The translations under genes were made by a program, and so were the position numbers. The notes below the pieces were generated by a model. It saw only the letters and a list, made by a program, of their open reading frames with translations, had not been told where the DNA came from and ran no database searches. DNA of 64,000 bases from Pontibacter coccineus (GTDB lineage Bacteria; Bacteroidota; Bacteroidia; Cytophagales; Hymenobacteraceae), in NCBI RefSeq assembly GCF_030546575.1, contig NZ_JAUOTN010000005.1:62001-126000 (forward strand). The letters run 5' to 3'. Shown here piece after piece: positions 53,545-63,400 of this stretch; position 1 is the stretch's first letter, and every line of letters begins with the position of its first letter.

Positions 53545-53616
53545 TAGTCCGTAGGGGAATCGAACCCCTGTTGCCAGAATGAAAATCTGGAGTCCTAACC
53601 CCTAGACGAACGGACC
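53545..53616 (-). tRNA. tRNA-Glu (anticodon TTC)
   Basis: The minus strand folds as a cloverleaf: acceptor 5' GGTCCGT with 3' ACGGACT and discriminator A; D arm with TAGGGGTTAGGA; anticodon stem CCAGA/TCTGG with loop containing TTC; and a T arm CAGGGGTTCGATTCCCCT. The CCA tail is not encoded. 72 nt, a normal glutamate tRNA. Confidence 0.96.
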
Positions 53617-53813
53617 GTGCTACTGTATTGCGGGTGCAAATATACAAGCCTATTTTTAGGAAGCAAAATTATTTTTCAGAAATAAGGAATACAGCTTCGT
53701 CTATACCTATAGGGCACTTTCTTAAGGCTGAAGCGTGTGGCCAACCTGGTAGTTTTTGTAAACTTCGTACTATCTTGTGCCGTTATACCTTCATCAGTAA
53801 AAATTTAAACACT

Positions 53814-54089
53814 ATGTCAAAAAGAGCATTCTATACCGGCGTAACGCCAGAAGCATACAACGAACTGAAAAGCAAACTGCAGACCTACGGCATGAATTTG
53901 CAGGGCAACAGCGGTCGCATAGACGAGAAAGGCGTCAATGCCAACTTCAATTACGATCCTGAAGCAAAGTCGCTCGAGATAAGTGACCTCTCTGTTGGTT
54001 TTCCGGCCAGCATGATGATCAACTCCGACAGCCTGATGCAGCGCATGAACGAGATGATCACCCAGTACGGAGGCCGTGCTGAGGGTTAG
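53814..54089 (+). CDS. Hypothetical protein
   Basis: 91 residues from the ATG at 53814 (MSKRAFYTGVTPEAY); a frame extended upstream overlaps the tRNA region. Mixed alpha/beta composition with no signal peptide or helix: ELKSKLQTYGMNLQGNSGRI, NFNYDPEAKSLEISDLSV, SMMINSDSLMQRMNEMITQY. The strand followed by an amphipathic helix hints at a small ligand-carrying domain, but I do not recognise the family. It is 75 bp before the next small gene. Confidence 0.7.
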   Translation: MSKRAFYTGVTPEAYNELKSKLQTYGMNLQGNSGRIDEKGVNANFNYDPEAKSLEISDLSVGFPASMMINSDSLMQRMNEMITQYGGRAEG

Positions 54090-54164
54090 GCTATATCCTG
54101 ACGCGGATAATGCCGTATAAGAAAACCACTTGAACTTAATACCTAAACGAAACCGAAAATAACT

Positions 54165-54473
54165 ATGGAAAACGATAACAAGAGCAGCCAGAATGCCGAC
54201 AATAGCAAACAGAACCAGGGCAAGAAGGAACCAAACGCTCTCAGACTCATGCAGCCACACGATATGTCTAAAACAGTGGAGTCGGCCATGCATGTATTTC
54301 AAGGCAAGCACGATAAACTGCCTGAGTTACTGCACGATGTAGGGAAACTGGTGCTACAAGGTGCCCGCCGCATGAGTACGACGCAGCTTATCCTGACAGC
54401 GGGTGCTGTAACCCTTGGCGCTGTGCTAGTTGCCAAGTATGTAGCTGATCAGGATTTCGACTTCGAAGCTTAG
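54165..54473 (+). CDS. Hypothetical tail-anchored small protein
   Basis: 102 residues. A hydrophilic Asn/Gln/Lys-rich N-terminus (MENDNKSSQNADNSKQNQGK), a helical middle (LPELLHDVGKLVLQGARRM) and a C-terminal hydrophobic segment (LILTAGAVTLGAVLVAKYV) followed by an acidic tail. It looks like a small stress-type membrane-associated protein; not identified. Followed by a clear terminator. Confidence 0.72.
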   Translation: MENDNKSSQNADNSKQNQGKKEPNALRLMQPHDMSKTVESAMHVFQGKHDKLPELLHDVGKLVLQGARRMSTTQLILTAGAVTLGAVLVAKYVADQDFDFEA

Positions 54474-54495
54474 TAGCTGTCTACAACCAAACAGA

Positions 54496-54521
54496 AACCC
54501 TTCACCTGATAGTGAAGGGTT
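54496..54521 (+). terminator. Rho-independent terminator
   Basis: 10-bp perfect arms AACCCTTCAC (54496-54505) and GTGAAGGGTT (54512-54521) with a 6-nt loop, then a T-run to 54527. Confidence 0.92.
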
Positions 54522-54622
54522 TTTTTGTGCCTGCTCATTTCTGGTACGGCCTTTGTGATTGGAGCCTATATAGCATGTCGCTATATTTACGAGAATGTTT
54601 CTAACCTTTTTTAATTAGAATT

Positions 54623-55333
54623 ATGAAAAAAGTATCCTTTATCGCCCTAATGTTTGTGCTGGCAGCAGTGTTCCCGGCTCTTGCCCAGCAGCAGATCCTG
54701 CCTCCGCTTATCAGTGTGAACGGAATAGGGGAGGTGAAGCTTGAGCCAAACGAGGTAGTGATCACCCTGGGGGTGGAAAACCGCGAAAAGACCCTGGACC
54801 AAGCCCGCAAGCAAACCGATAAGCAAGCCGCCGCAATTATAGCCTATTTGCGCAAGCAAGGTGTAGATGCTAAGGATATCCAGACCTCTTTCGTGAGTCT
54901 GCAACCTATGTACGCGGGTACCGAGTTTGGGAAAGCGCAGCCTGAGTTTTATCTGGCTCAGAAAACGATGACTATCGTGATCAAAAAGATCAATAAGTTC
55001 GACGAGCTGCTTTCCGGTTTGTATGACAATGGCGTGAACCGCATTGATAATATCTACTTCAGGGTGTCAGATCTCGAAAAGCACCGTGCAGAGGCCCGTA
55101 AAAGAGCCGTGGCCGATGCCAAGCAAAAAGCCAATGCCCTGACAGCGGAGTTAGGAGCCAAAGTGGGGAAAGTGTACTCCATCAGCGAGCATACCTCCAA
55201 TGGCTCGCCACGGAACGGTTACGCAAAAATGTCGATGGACATGGAAATGGCGCAAAGTGGTGGTCCGTCTATTGCCGGTGGCGAGGTAATCGTGACATCC
55301 AATGTCAGTGTGAGCTTTGTAATAGAACAATAG
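54623..55333 (+). CDS. SIMPL-domain (DUF541) exported protein
   Basis: 236 residues with a signal peptide (MKKVSFIALMFVLAAVFPALA). SIMPL motifs: ISVNGIGEVKLEPNEVVITLGVE (two blocks), AAAIIAYLRKQGVDAKDIQT, VNRIDNIYFRVSDLEKHRAE and the final VIVTSNVSVSFVIE. SIMPL proteins form cage-like oligomers in the periplasm with poorly defined roles in oxidative or antibiotic stress. Monocistronic with its own terminator. Confidence 0.9.
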   Translation: MKKVSFIALMFVLAAVFPALAQQQILPPLISVNGIGEVKLEPNEVVITLGVENREKTLDQARKQTDKQAAAIIAYLRKQGVDAKDIQTSFVSLQPMYAGTEFGKAQPEFYLAQKTMTIVIKKINKFDELLSGLYDNGVNRIDNIYFRVSDLEKHRAEARKRAVADAKQKANALTAELGAKVGKVYSISEHTSNGSPRNGYAKMSMDMEMAQSGGPSIAGGEVIVTSNVSVSFVIEQ

Positions 55334-55353
55334 CCTGCACAGGTATAGCGAAT

Positions 55354-55393
55354 AAAAAAGAGCTCCCCGGCATTTACCGGGGAGCTCTTTTTT
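55354..55393. terminator. Bidirectional terminator between convergent genes
   Basis: 17-bp arms AAAAAAGAGCTCCCCGG (55354-55370) and CCGGGGAGCTCTTTTTT (55377-55393) with a 6-nt loop. It serves the SIMPL gene (plus) and the gene ending at 55419 (minus). Confidence 0.97.
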
Positions 55394-55418
55394 ATGATGT
55401 CAGGTATAGACGTGGTGT

Positions 55419-56417
55419 TTAAGGCTGCTTTTGATAGCGCTCTATCGGCCTAAAGTTATTCTGATCATCCAGTAAGAAGCTAATGGGCTTGCTGGGGTCA
55501 GCCAATAACTCCTTTTCGCGGATATCCCAGGGCTTAAGCATTTCTTCCAGCATATGCGCATAAGCCGTCATCTCCCAGGGGTTGAAGATCTCGTTCGTCA
55601 CATCATCTATGATGGTATCGAGGGTGATGTCGGTGTCGCCGGGCTTGAGCGGACGCTCAAAGTACTCGGGTATCACATTAAAAATATAGGCCGCATAGAA
55701 CACCCGCGCTTTAAACTCAGCCACCTGAATGGGGTGCAGTTGCTGTCCTTGTGTGAGTCGGTGGAACTTGCCAAGCGCTTTGCCGATAATACCGTTGTCG
55801 AGCAGGGTGCAGACGAGCACAACCGGACCCAGTTTGATGCTAAAAGCCATGGTGGTGAGTTCGTCCTGGTACTCGAAGGGTAGCTCATCCTCAGTTGGGC
55901 TCACTTCCAGCATAAATAAGGAGCAAGGCAGAAAATCGGCAAACGCCATGGGTACGCGCACCGACTGCAGCACCTTAAAGAATTCGCGGAACTTGCCCAG
56001 CATCTTTGGGTTCTCGCTTACCGGGTTCTGTGGCATGATCAGCGGGTCTGCCTCTTTGATCAGTTCCGTGATGAGCGTGCCGTAATACATCTTACCGATC
56101 CACTGAAACAGTTTTTTAGATTCCAGGGCCTGCAGTCCGGTTATACCTTGCTCAGCGGCCACCGCGATCTCCTTCTCCAGCGGAATGACGTGCTGGGTAT
56201 GGCAGTGGTCGCAACAAGGTATAGTAAGCTCACCGTAGGTCGTGATGCTTTTATCGAGCAGCAGCAGTTCTTTGTCGCGCAGATTATACTTGTCCTGCAG
56301 CCAGGTCGCAAAAACAGGCGTTCGGTTTTCAGGTTCGGTATGTGCCCCGCACAGAAAGCAGTGCTTGTCGCTGAACTGCATGTTCGGAAACGGGTCGTAT
56401 AGTTTCAATTCCGTCAT
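55419..56417 (-). CDS. Hypothetical protein with two CxxC zinc-finger-like motifs
   Basis: 332 residues. Near the N-terminus are KHCFLCGAHTE and, 45 residues later, IPCCDHCHTQHVIPLE, which together could form an HNH/zinc-ribbon-like site; the rest is helical and hydrophobic without clear membrane spans. No signal peptide. I do not recognise a characterised family; similar proteins occur as single genes in Cytophagales. HNH nuclease activity is a possibility but the catalytic pattern is not evident. One copy of GGTATAG lies inside at 56217. Confidence 0.75.
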   Translation of the reverse strand: MTELKLYDPFPNMQFSDKHCFLCGAHTEPENRTPVFATWLQDKYNLRDKELLLLDKSITTYGELTIPCCDHCHTQHVIPLEKEIAVAAEQGITGLQALESKKLFQWIGKMYYGTLITELIKEADPLIMPQNPVSENPKMLGKFREFFKVLQSVRVPMAFADFLPCSLFMLEVSPTEDELPFEYQDELTTMAFSIKLGPVVLVCTLLDNGIIGKALGKFHRLTQGQQLHPIQVAEFKARVFYAAYIFNVIPEYFERPLKPGDTDITLDTIIDDVTNEIFNPWEMTAYAHMLEEMLKPWDIREKELLADPSKPISFLLDDQNNFRPIERYQKQP

Positions 56418-57145
56418 GATCTTGTCGTTTGAGGGTGCAAAGATACGAAGAAGAGCCTGTCAGAATCAGGATTTCGGGGATTAAGATAGATTTACTGTAT
56501 TGATAATGTCGGCAAGAGCTTAGATGCCTCGTAGCGTCCCAGAAAACGTTCGGAACAGGCTTTCAGACCTGAATGTGGCTTGTGACTTTACAGGTAAAGC
56601 TTGTCTGAATGAGGATTTTCAGGATGGACAGGATTTTCTCAAATGTCGGGGCCAACCACCCCTGACCCCTCAGAGCTACGCTCGCTACTTTGAAACTCTC
56701 GTTCTTCTCAGTCCAAGGAGGGGAATCTGCAATTCCAGTTTCAAGATATTAGCGATGGAGTTATTGTTTCAGACCACTGGCAGGTATAGCAAGACTAACT
56801 TGCCCAGGGAGCTATGAAACAGAAGACATTAGCCAGGTGCACCAAATGACACTCCACTGTTCGAGCGTTCAGCGAGTTTGGAGCGTCTTGATTTTTTTGC
56901 TTACTTTTTTCATCAAGGAAAAAAGTAAGGCCGGCCAGGGCAAGCAATGAAACAGATTAGCTTAAGGTATAGCCAGTCTGAGGCTACGCCAGGTATAGGT
57001 ATACCTGGGCCAGAGGCCCCTCCATAGCCGTCACGAGCGTGGACGCTCGCGCCCTAACCGCTATACCTGACAGGCACTTGGAGCGTCAGCCTGAAGCAAT
57101 TAATGAAATAAGAAATGATCTAATCGAGAGAAATGAGAAAGAAAA
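56418..57145. repeat. 728-bp intergenic region rich in short repeats and palindromes
   Basis: No gene was accepted here (a 97-codon frame at 56524-56817 looks spurious). It holds runs of AGGATTTTCAGGATGGACAG type (56615-56640); a perfect hairpin CTTACTTTTTT/AAAAAAGTAAG (56900-56929); four GGTATAG-type words, one in the near-palindrome CCAGGTATAGGTATACCTGG (56989-57008); and GAGCGTGGACGCTC (57038-57051). The area looks like a dumping ground for dispersed intergenic repeats. Confidence 0.6.
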
Positions 57146-57546
57146 AGTTTAACAGCAAGCCTGTAAGCCGGGTTCTGTCGTCAGGCCGAAACCCAACGTC
57201 TTATCATTTATCTAGGCCTGCACTCGCGCGCAGGCTCCATCGACCTACCCACTGACATCGGACGAGCAGCCCTTAGCTCCGCCGAAGCGAGGCGCTGTCA
57301 GCCTATTTGGTCTTTCAACTCCTAAGGTTTACCCAGCCGGACTGGTCACCCAGCCGCTGGTGCGCTCTTACCGCACCTTTTCACCCTTACCAGTTTTGCA
57401 ACTGGCGGTTATTTTCTGTGGCACTGGCTGTAGCCTTCCCGTCTCCCGAAAGGCCCCTTCCCGTTAGGAAGTAGGATGCTCTGTGTTGCCCGGACTTTCC
57501 TCTCCTCCCTTGCGGGAGCAGCGATAAGACGGCTTGCTGTTAAGCT
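57146..57546 (-). ncRNA. rnpB: RNase P RNA (class A)
   Basis: On the minus strand it opens AGCTTAACAGCAAGC, followed by GGGAGGAGAGGAAAGTCCGG (P4/J-region signature), and ends with CGACAGAACCCGGCTTACAG and GCTTGCTGTTAA, which pairs with the start as P1 (14 of 15 positions). About 400 nt, the usual length. It is the ribozyme part of RNase P that trims tRNA 5' ends. A T-rich stretch follows P1 and may end transcription. Boundaries are accurate to a few bases. Confidence 0.95.
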
Positions 57547-57755
57547 TTCTATACCTGCAAAGGTATGATTAAATTGTTGGATTGCTTAATTGTTAAAGTG
57601 TTGAATGGTTAAATTGTTGATTGTTAATTGATGATTGTTTGGTGCACGATTTGGGCAGTAAGCGACCATTATCAGCCATGAAATTGCCCTTGTAGACGTT
57701 ACGTTAAAATGCATTGCAAAAACAATTTAACCATCAACAATTTAACAATCAATAT
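57547..57755. repeat. AT-rich inverted and tandem repeats downstream of the DUF2027 gene
   Basis: Left cluster near 57566-57640 repeats TTAAATTGTTG, AATTGTTAAAG, TGTTGAATGG variants. The right cluster near 57718-57752 holds the reverse complements (CAATTTAACCATCAACAATT, then TAACAATCAA). The two can form a long weak hairpin of about 20 bp arms with a 100-nt loop. No gene is present. Confidence 0.6.
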
Positions 57756-58715
57756 TTACCTCAACCTCACCAATGTCGCGCCATACCCGAATTTCTCTTT
57801 CTTAGCGTCTTCGAAGAAGCGGATGCCCGGGGTACGGCTCAGGATTTTCTGGATCTCTTTGCGGAGCACGCCGTTGCCGGAGCCGTGTATGAAGATGATT
57901 TCGTGCATGTTGGCGGCTATAGCACGGTCCAGTGCATCCTGAAAGCGTTCGAGTTGCAGTTTCAGCATGGCGCTGTTGCTCATCCCAGCGTGGTCCTCAA
58001 CCAGCTTCTCAATGTGCAGGTCTATTTCGTGCTCGGGTGCCTGTACTTTAATATTCTCCTGCGTGGCGGGCTTTTCGGAAAGCTGTTCTTTTATCTTGTC
58101 GGTGTCAACGGTAACCGGTTTGGTGTCGAGTTGGAAAAGATAGGCTTCCTTGTTGAGAACCGGCGCGGTTTTCTTGCTCTTGTAAAAGGAGTTGGCACGG
58201 AACTGCACCTTCTTGGTCACCGGTTCAAACAGACTCGGAGCGCCGTTGCGGTGCTGCAGAAACTGCACGATTAGCGTCGGCCATTTCTCGAAGTCCTTCA
58301 TGTGGTAATGGCTCACGACACGGCTCGCCTTTGGAGCCAGCTTGTCGTTCTGCAATCCGCGGTACTGGTTGTTGCGCTCTTCGCCAGAGGTAAAAAGCAC
58401 ATCATAGTCGGTGTTGTTCACAACCGTAGCAGCCAGCAGCTCCTCAGACTGGTGTACCATGGCCAGGTAAATGCCCTTCTCGGCGAACACAGGCGCCTGT
58501 GGCTCTTTGCGGACAGTTTGCTTTGCGTAAGCTTCCGGCTCCGTATTGCGGAATGCCTTGGCTTCCTCCGGCGCGATCAGCACGATCTCCCGGCGTGAAA
58601 CAGGTATAGTGAAGTCGTTGTCGATGGCGACCTCAACAATGTTATTGTCCATTATGCGGGTGATAATGCCTTCTTCCCGGCCTGACATCAGGCGCACGCG
58701 ATCTCCTACGTTCAT
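57756..58715 (-). CDS. DUF2027 protein with C-terminal Smr domain
   Basis: 319 residues. An N-terminal KOW-like fragment (MNVGDRVRLMSGREEGIIT), the DUF2027 middle (GIYLAMVHQSEELLAATVVN, NNTDYDVLFT) and a C-terminal Smr domain (about 230-319): HEIDLHIEKLV and EIIFIHGSGNGVLRKEI, with the family LDLH and HGxGxG boxes. Smr domains of MutS2 type nick or bind nucleic acid, and in some proteins act on stalled ribosomes. The combination is a standard Bacteroidota protein of unsettled function. It is convergent with nothing; rnpB lies downstream on the same strand. Confidence 0.92.
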   Translation of the reverse strand: MNVGDRVRLMSGREEGIITRIMDNNIVEVAIDNDFTIPVSRREIVLIAPEEAKAFRNTEPEAYAKQTVRKEPQAPVFAEKGIYLAMVHQSEELLAATVVNNTDYDVLFTSGEERNNQYRGLQNDKLAPKASRVVSHYHMKDFEKWPTLIVQFLQHRNGAPSLFEPVTKKVQFRANSFYKSKKTAPVLNKEAYLFQLDTKPVTVDTDKIKEQLSEKPATQENIKVQAPEHEIDLHIEKLVEDHAGMSNSAMLKLQLERFQDALDRAIAANMHEIIFIHGSGNGVLRKEIQKILSRTPGIRFFEDAKKEKFGYGATLVRLR

Positions 58716-58891
58716 AGTTTATTCTTTAAACAGGTATAAGCCCTTGAGTTTTTCAATCCTTTAGTTGTCCTCGTATACCTGCCACTCTCTAAAATGGGGT
58801 AGACAAAGTAAAACAATGTACAGTAATCAGTATACCGTAAAGGTACGACTACACAAAGATACGATTTGTGCGGCGGAATAACTGCCCTGAT

Positions 58892-59797
58892 TTAGAAGTA
58901 TAGCGGATGGAAGCGCAGTCCGTCTGTGCGGTTGTACTCCAGCGCGGGAGCCGGGATTTTGATGATGCTGAGCACGTATAGCGTAGTGTTGAGCACTTTG
59001 CTGCGCCCTTTGAAGTGCATCAAGTTGAGATCCGGACTGAGGTAAAACTGCCGTCGCGCCTTGAAGCCGCGGGTTTTGTTCATCTCCGGATCGTTGTATA
59101 CCATGCCTTCCGCACCGTAGCCGACCGCAATACTCAGCCATTTGGGGTACCTGCTTTCCTCTTTCAAAAAATCCCCCACATTCACAGAGAGCCAATAGGT
59201 CTGTCCGTTGTAATCTTTGAGCGTTTGCTCGGGTAAGGTATGGCCCAGCACATTCGGCCGCTCCGCTGCATAGTGTGTCGTCTGGAAAGAAAACTTAGGC
59301 ATAATGCGGACCTCCCGCCAGGCCAATTCCTGCACCACCACTGCTGCCGATCCCACGGTGTTGGCAATGGCGTCGCCAACCGAGGCACCGTAGTCCGCTT
59401 GAGAGCCGTCGAAGATTTCGATCGGGGTTTGCAGGATGATGCCGGTCAGGCCGCCATACTGGATGGCTTTTTTATCGGGTACACCGGCCCAGCGGAGCAT
59501 GTCTATACCTGCACGGCTCTCGTGGAAGGCTCCCCAGAAGTGACCGGCCTTATCCATCTGTTTCCATTGCCGGTTATCGTTGAAGAAGTGGAAGCTTGTC
59601 CGTTCTTGGTCTTTGTACCATGCTTTGTTCAGAGAAACCAGCATGGCCGTATAACCTGCCGCAAAGCCGGAGCCGAGCAGCAGCAACCTAACCTTGTTCA
59701 CAGGAGTGGCCGTAGAATCTGAGGCAGTAGCCATACCCTGCAAGGGTTGGAGCAAAAGCAGCAGGCAAAGCCAGAAGAGAAGCAGGTAGCGGTACAT
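58892..59797 (-). CDS. DUF2279 exported protein
   Basis: 301 residues from the ATG at 59797 (MYRYLLLFWLCLLLLL), with a signal peptide ending QGMA. Family blocks: LLLLGSGFAAGYTAMLVSLN, WYKDQERTSFHFFNDNRQW, MDKAGHFWGAFHESRAGIDM, and DYGASVGDAIANTVGSAAVV. Predicted periplasmic protein of unknown function. A longer frame adds 16 residues that precede the leader and are unlikely to be used. Confidence 0.85.
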   Translation of the reverse strand: MYRYLLLFWLCLLLLLQPLQGMATASDSTATPVNKVRLLLLGSGFAAGYTAMLVSLNKAWYKDQERTSFHFFNDNRQWKQMDKAGHFWGAFHESRAGIDMLRWAGVPDKKAIQYGGLTGIILQTPIEIFDGSQADYGASVGDAIANTVGSAAVVVQELAWREVRIMPKFSFQTTHYAAERPNVLGHTLPEQTLKDYNGQTYWLSVNVGDFLKEESRYPKWLSIAVGYGAEGMVYNDPEMNKTRGFKARRQFYLSPDLNLMHFKGRSKVLNTTLYVLSIIKIPAPALEYNRTDGLRFHPLYF

Positions 59798-60424
59798 CAG
59801 GCCAAAGATACACATAGCTTGCAAAAAACACCCGTTGCCTGACACTGGCTTTGAAGTTTAGTGTGATTATCATCTTGCCTTAATCAGGCTTTAAACGCAA
59901 CGTCATTTCTTCGTCGTCAAGCTGGAGTCCCGTAGCAGGTATACCGGTTAAAAGTGAGCCGGAACACCTGAGCACTTTCTTGCTTCAGATTTACGAGCCG
60001 AGGCACCGCATGCATCAAATTATAAAGCGTAAATAGTTTTTTGATGAGAATCTAAAGGTCGAGTTGTTGTTCAATTTGGTAACATCGCAGCTCGTGCAAT
60101 GGCACTATTTTTTTAGCTATACCTGATTTGTGGAGAGATAATCTGCCAGTTTTTATATATATCCGTGATTTACAATATATTGCAAAGATTACAGCTGATC
60201 AGGTATAGCGAAAGGTGTTCACCCATCGAATTTGCAATATAACCTTATCTGGAAAAAGCCTGTATTAAGGGATGTTTTCAGAACGGCAGACTGCTCCATT
60301 TCCCGTCTGTCCTTATCTATACCTGATATTATAGTGTTGCTTATACCTGTGGTGCATCGGTTTTCCCCTTTTCGCCCTTTATCCATAAAAATATAGTGCA
60401 GCTATACCTTACATCTCACCTTGT
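59798..60424. other. 627-bp AT-rich intergenic region upstream of pyruvate carboxylase
   Basis: Divergent spacer with no accepted gene. It carries six GGTATA-type words (59938, 60118, 60201, 60316, 60339, 60402), four of them the full CAGGTATAG/CTATACCTG. AT content is visibly higher than in neighbouring genes. No clear promoter element or RNA was recognised. Confidence 0.55.
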
Positions 60425-63400
60425 ATGAAAATAAAAAAAGTACTTGTCGCTAACCGCGGCGAAATTGCCATCCGTGTGCTCAGGGCCTGCACCGAGCTCA
60501 ACATCCAGACGGTGGCCATCTATACCTACGAAGACCGTTACTCCCTGCACCGCTACAAAGCCGACGAGGCCTACCAGATTGGCAAAGACAACCAGCCGCT
60601 GCAGCCCTACCTCGACATCGACGGTATCATCAAAATCGCCAAAGACAACGGCGTAGACGCCATCCACCCGGGCTACGGTTTCCTGTCCGAGAATCAGCAT
60701 TTTTCCCGCAGGTGTGCTGAGAACGGTATCATCTTCATTGGTCCGCGGCCGGAGGTAATGGGGTCTTTAGGGGATAAAGTATCGGCCAAGAAAGTGGCGG
60801 TGAGTTGCGAGGTGCCCATCATCCAGAGCAGCGACCTTGACCTGAACACCTATGAAACAGCCCGGGAAGAGGCGCACCGCATTGGCTATCCGCTGATGCT
60901 CAAGGCCGCTGCAGGTGGCGGCGGGCGTGGCATGCGTGTGATCCGCGACGATGAGCAGCTGGAGAAGGGCTTTTTCGAAGCCAAGAACGAGGCCCTGAAA
61001 GCTTTTGGTGATGATACGCTTTTCCTGGAGAAGTATGTCGAGAACCCCAAGCACATTGAGGTCCAGATCGTGGCCGACAACTATGGCAACATCACACACT
61101 TGTTCGAGCGCGACTGTTCCGTGCAGCGCCGCTTCCAGAAAGTGGTGGAGGTAGCCCCGGCCATCAGCCTGAACGAAGAAACCCGCCAGCAGCTTTATGA
61201 CTACTCCATCCGCATCTGCAAGGCTGTGAATTACAACAACGTGGGCACGGTAGAGTTTCTGGTGGAGCCGCACAACAATAACATCTATTTCATTGAGGTG
61301 AACCCGCGCATCCAGGTGGAGCACACGGTGACGGAGATGATCACAGGTATAGACCTGATCAAAACCCAGATCTTCATCGCCGACGGCTATTCCCTGGACC
61401 ACGAAGAAGTGCTTCTCGGCCCGCAGCATACTGTTCGGGCGAACGGCGTGGCCATCCAGTGTCGCATCACCACCGAAGACCCGGAAAACGATTTCAAACC
61501 GGACTACGGCACCATCATCGCCTACCGCAGCGCCGGTGGTTTCGGCATTCGTCTCGACCAGGGCAGCGTGTACCAGGGCGCCAAGATCAGCCCGTTCTTC
61601 GACTCGCTGCTGGTGAAGGTGTCGGCGCAGGCCCCAACCTTGCGCCATGCCGCCATGAAGATGTCGCGCACGCTGGACGAGTTCCGAATCCGGGGGGTGA
61701 AGCAGAACATCCAGTTCCTGCAGAACATCATCACGCACCCAACCTTCATCTCAGGCGACGCCACGGTAGATTTTGTGAAGAATCATTCGGAGCTGTTCGT
61801 ATTTAAAAAGAGCAAAGACCGGGCAACAAAGCTCATCAGCTTCCTGGCCGATGTGATCGTGAACGGCAACCCCGACGTGAAGAAGCCGGACCCGAACAAG
61901 GTGCTGACCAAACCGGATTTCACAGGTTTCAATCTGAACAAAACCTACGAGCCGGGCACCAAGGATTTGCTCACACAGCTGGGACCGGAGGAGTTCTCGA
62001 AGTGGCTGCGCAACGACAAGCAGATCCATTACACCGACACCACCTTCCGTGATGCGCACCAATCCCTGTTGGCGACGCGGATGCGCTCTTTCGACATGCT
62101 CAAAATAGCCGAGGCCTACGCCAAGGACCACCCACAGATCTTCAGTATGGAGGTTTGGGGCGGTGCTACCTTCGACGTGTGCCTGCGCTTCCTGCACGAA
62201 GACCCGTGGCGGAGACTGGCCGAATTGCGCGAGTCTATACCTAACATCTTGCTGCAAATGCTGATCCGTGGCTCGAACGGGGTAGGCTATAAGGCTTATC
62301 CGGACAATCTGATCGAGTCATTTGTAGAGAAGTCGTGGGAGACGGGAGTGGATGTTTTCCGAATCTTTGACTCGCTCAACTGGATGAAGAGCATGGAGCC
62401 CTGCATCAACTTCGTCCGCAAGCGTACGGGTGGTCTGGCCGAAGGCGCGATTTGCTATACCGGCGATATTCTTAACCCATCCAAAACTAAGTATACTTTA
62501 GAGTATTACCTGCAACTGGCCAAGCAGTTGGAAGACGCCGGAGCGCACATCCTGGCCATCAAAGACATGGCCGGTCTACTCAAGCCATACGCCGCGCAGG
62601 TGCTGGTAGAGGCGTTGCGCGACACCGTGAAACTGCCGATCCACCTGCACACGCACGACACGTCAGGGGTACAATCTGCCACCTACCTCAAAGCCATTGA
62701 GGCGGGGGTGGATGTGGTGGACGTGGCCCTGGGTTCGATGTCGGGCCTTACCTCGCAGCCGAACTTTAACAGTATGGTGGAGGCCATGCGCTTCCAGGAG
62801 CGGCACCGTGAGTTCGATCAGAAGAGCCTCAACCGCCACTCCAACTACTGGGAGACGGTGCGCGAGTACTACTATCCTTTTGAATCGGGGCTGAAGGCGG
62901 GCACGGCCGAGGTATACCACCACGAAATTCCGGGCGGCCAGTACTCCAACCTTCGTCCGCAGGCCAATGCGCTTGGTCTGGGCGACAAGTGGGAACTTAT
63001 CAAAGATACCTTTGCCGATGTAAACCAGCTGTTTGGTGACCTGGTGAAGGTAACACCAAGCTCCAAAGTGGTGGGCGACATGGCGCTATACCTGGTGTCG
63101 AACGGCCTGACTACGGTGGATGTGTTGGAGCGCGGCGACCAGATCTCTTTCCCGGAATCGGTGCAGTCGCTGTTCCGCGGTGACCTGGGCCAGCCGGTGG
63201 GCGGTTTCCCGAAAAAGCTGCAGGCCATCGTGCTCAAAGACGAGCAACCCTACGACGGGCGTCCGAACGAGCACTTGGAGCCGATCGATCTGGAGGGTGA
63301 ATTCAAAGCCTTTCAGGAGAAGTTCGGGATGCACACCAAGTATACAGACTTCCTCTCGTACCAGCTTTACCCCAAGGTATACGAGGCCTATCACAAGCAC

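Noticed and set aside
56524-56817. A 97-codon plus-strand frame in the repeat-rich spacer
   Set aside because: Its sequence is made of repeat blocks and has no protein character.
60767-61738. A 323-codon antisense frame in pyruvate carboxylase
   Set aside because: Shadow of a conserved biotin carboxylase domain.
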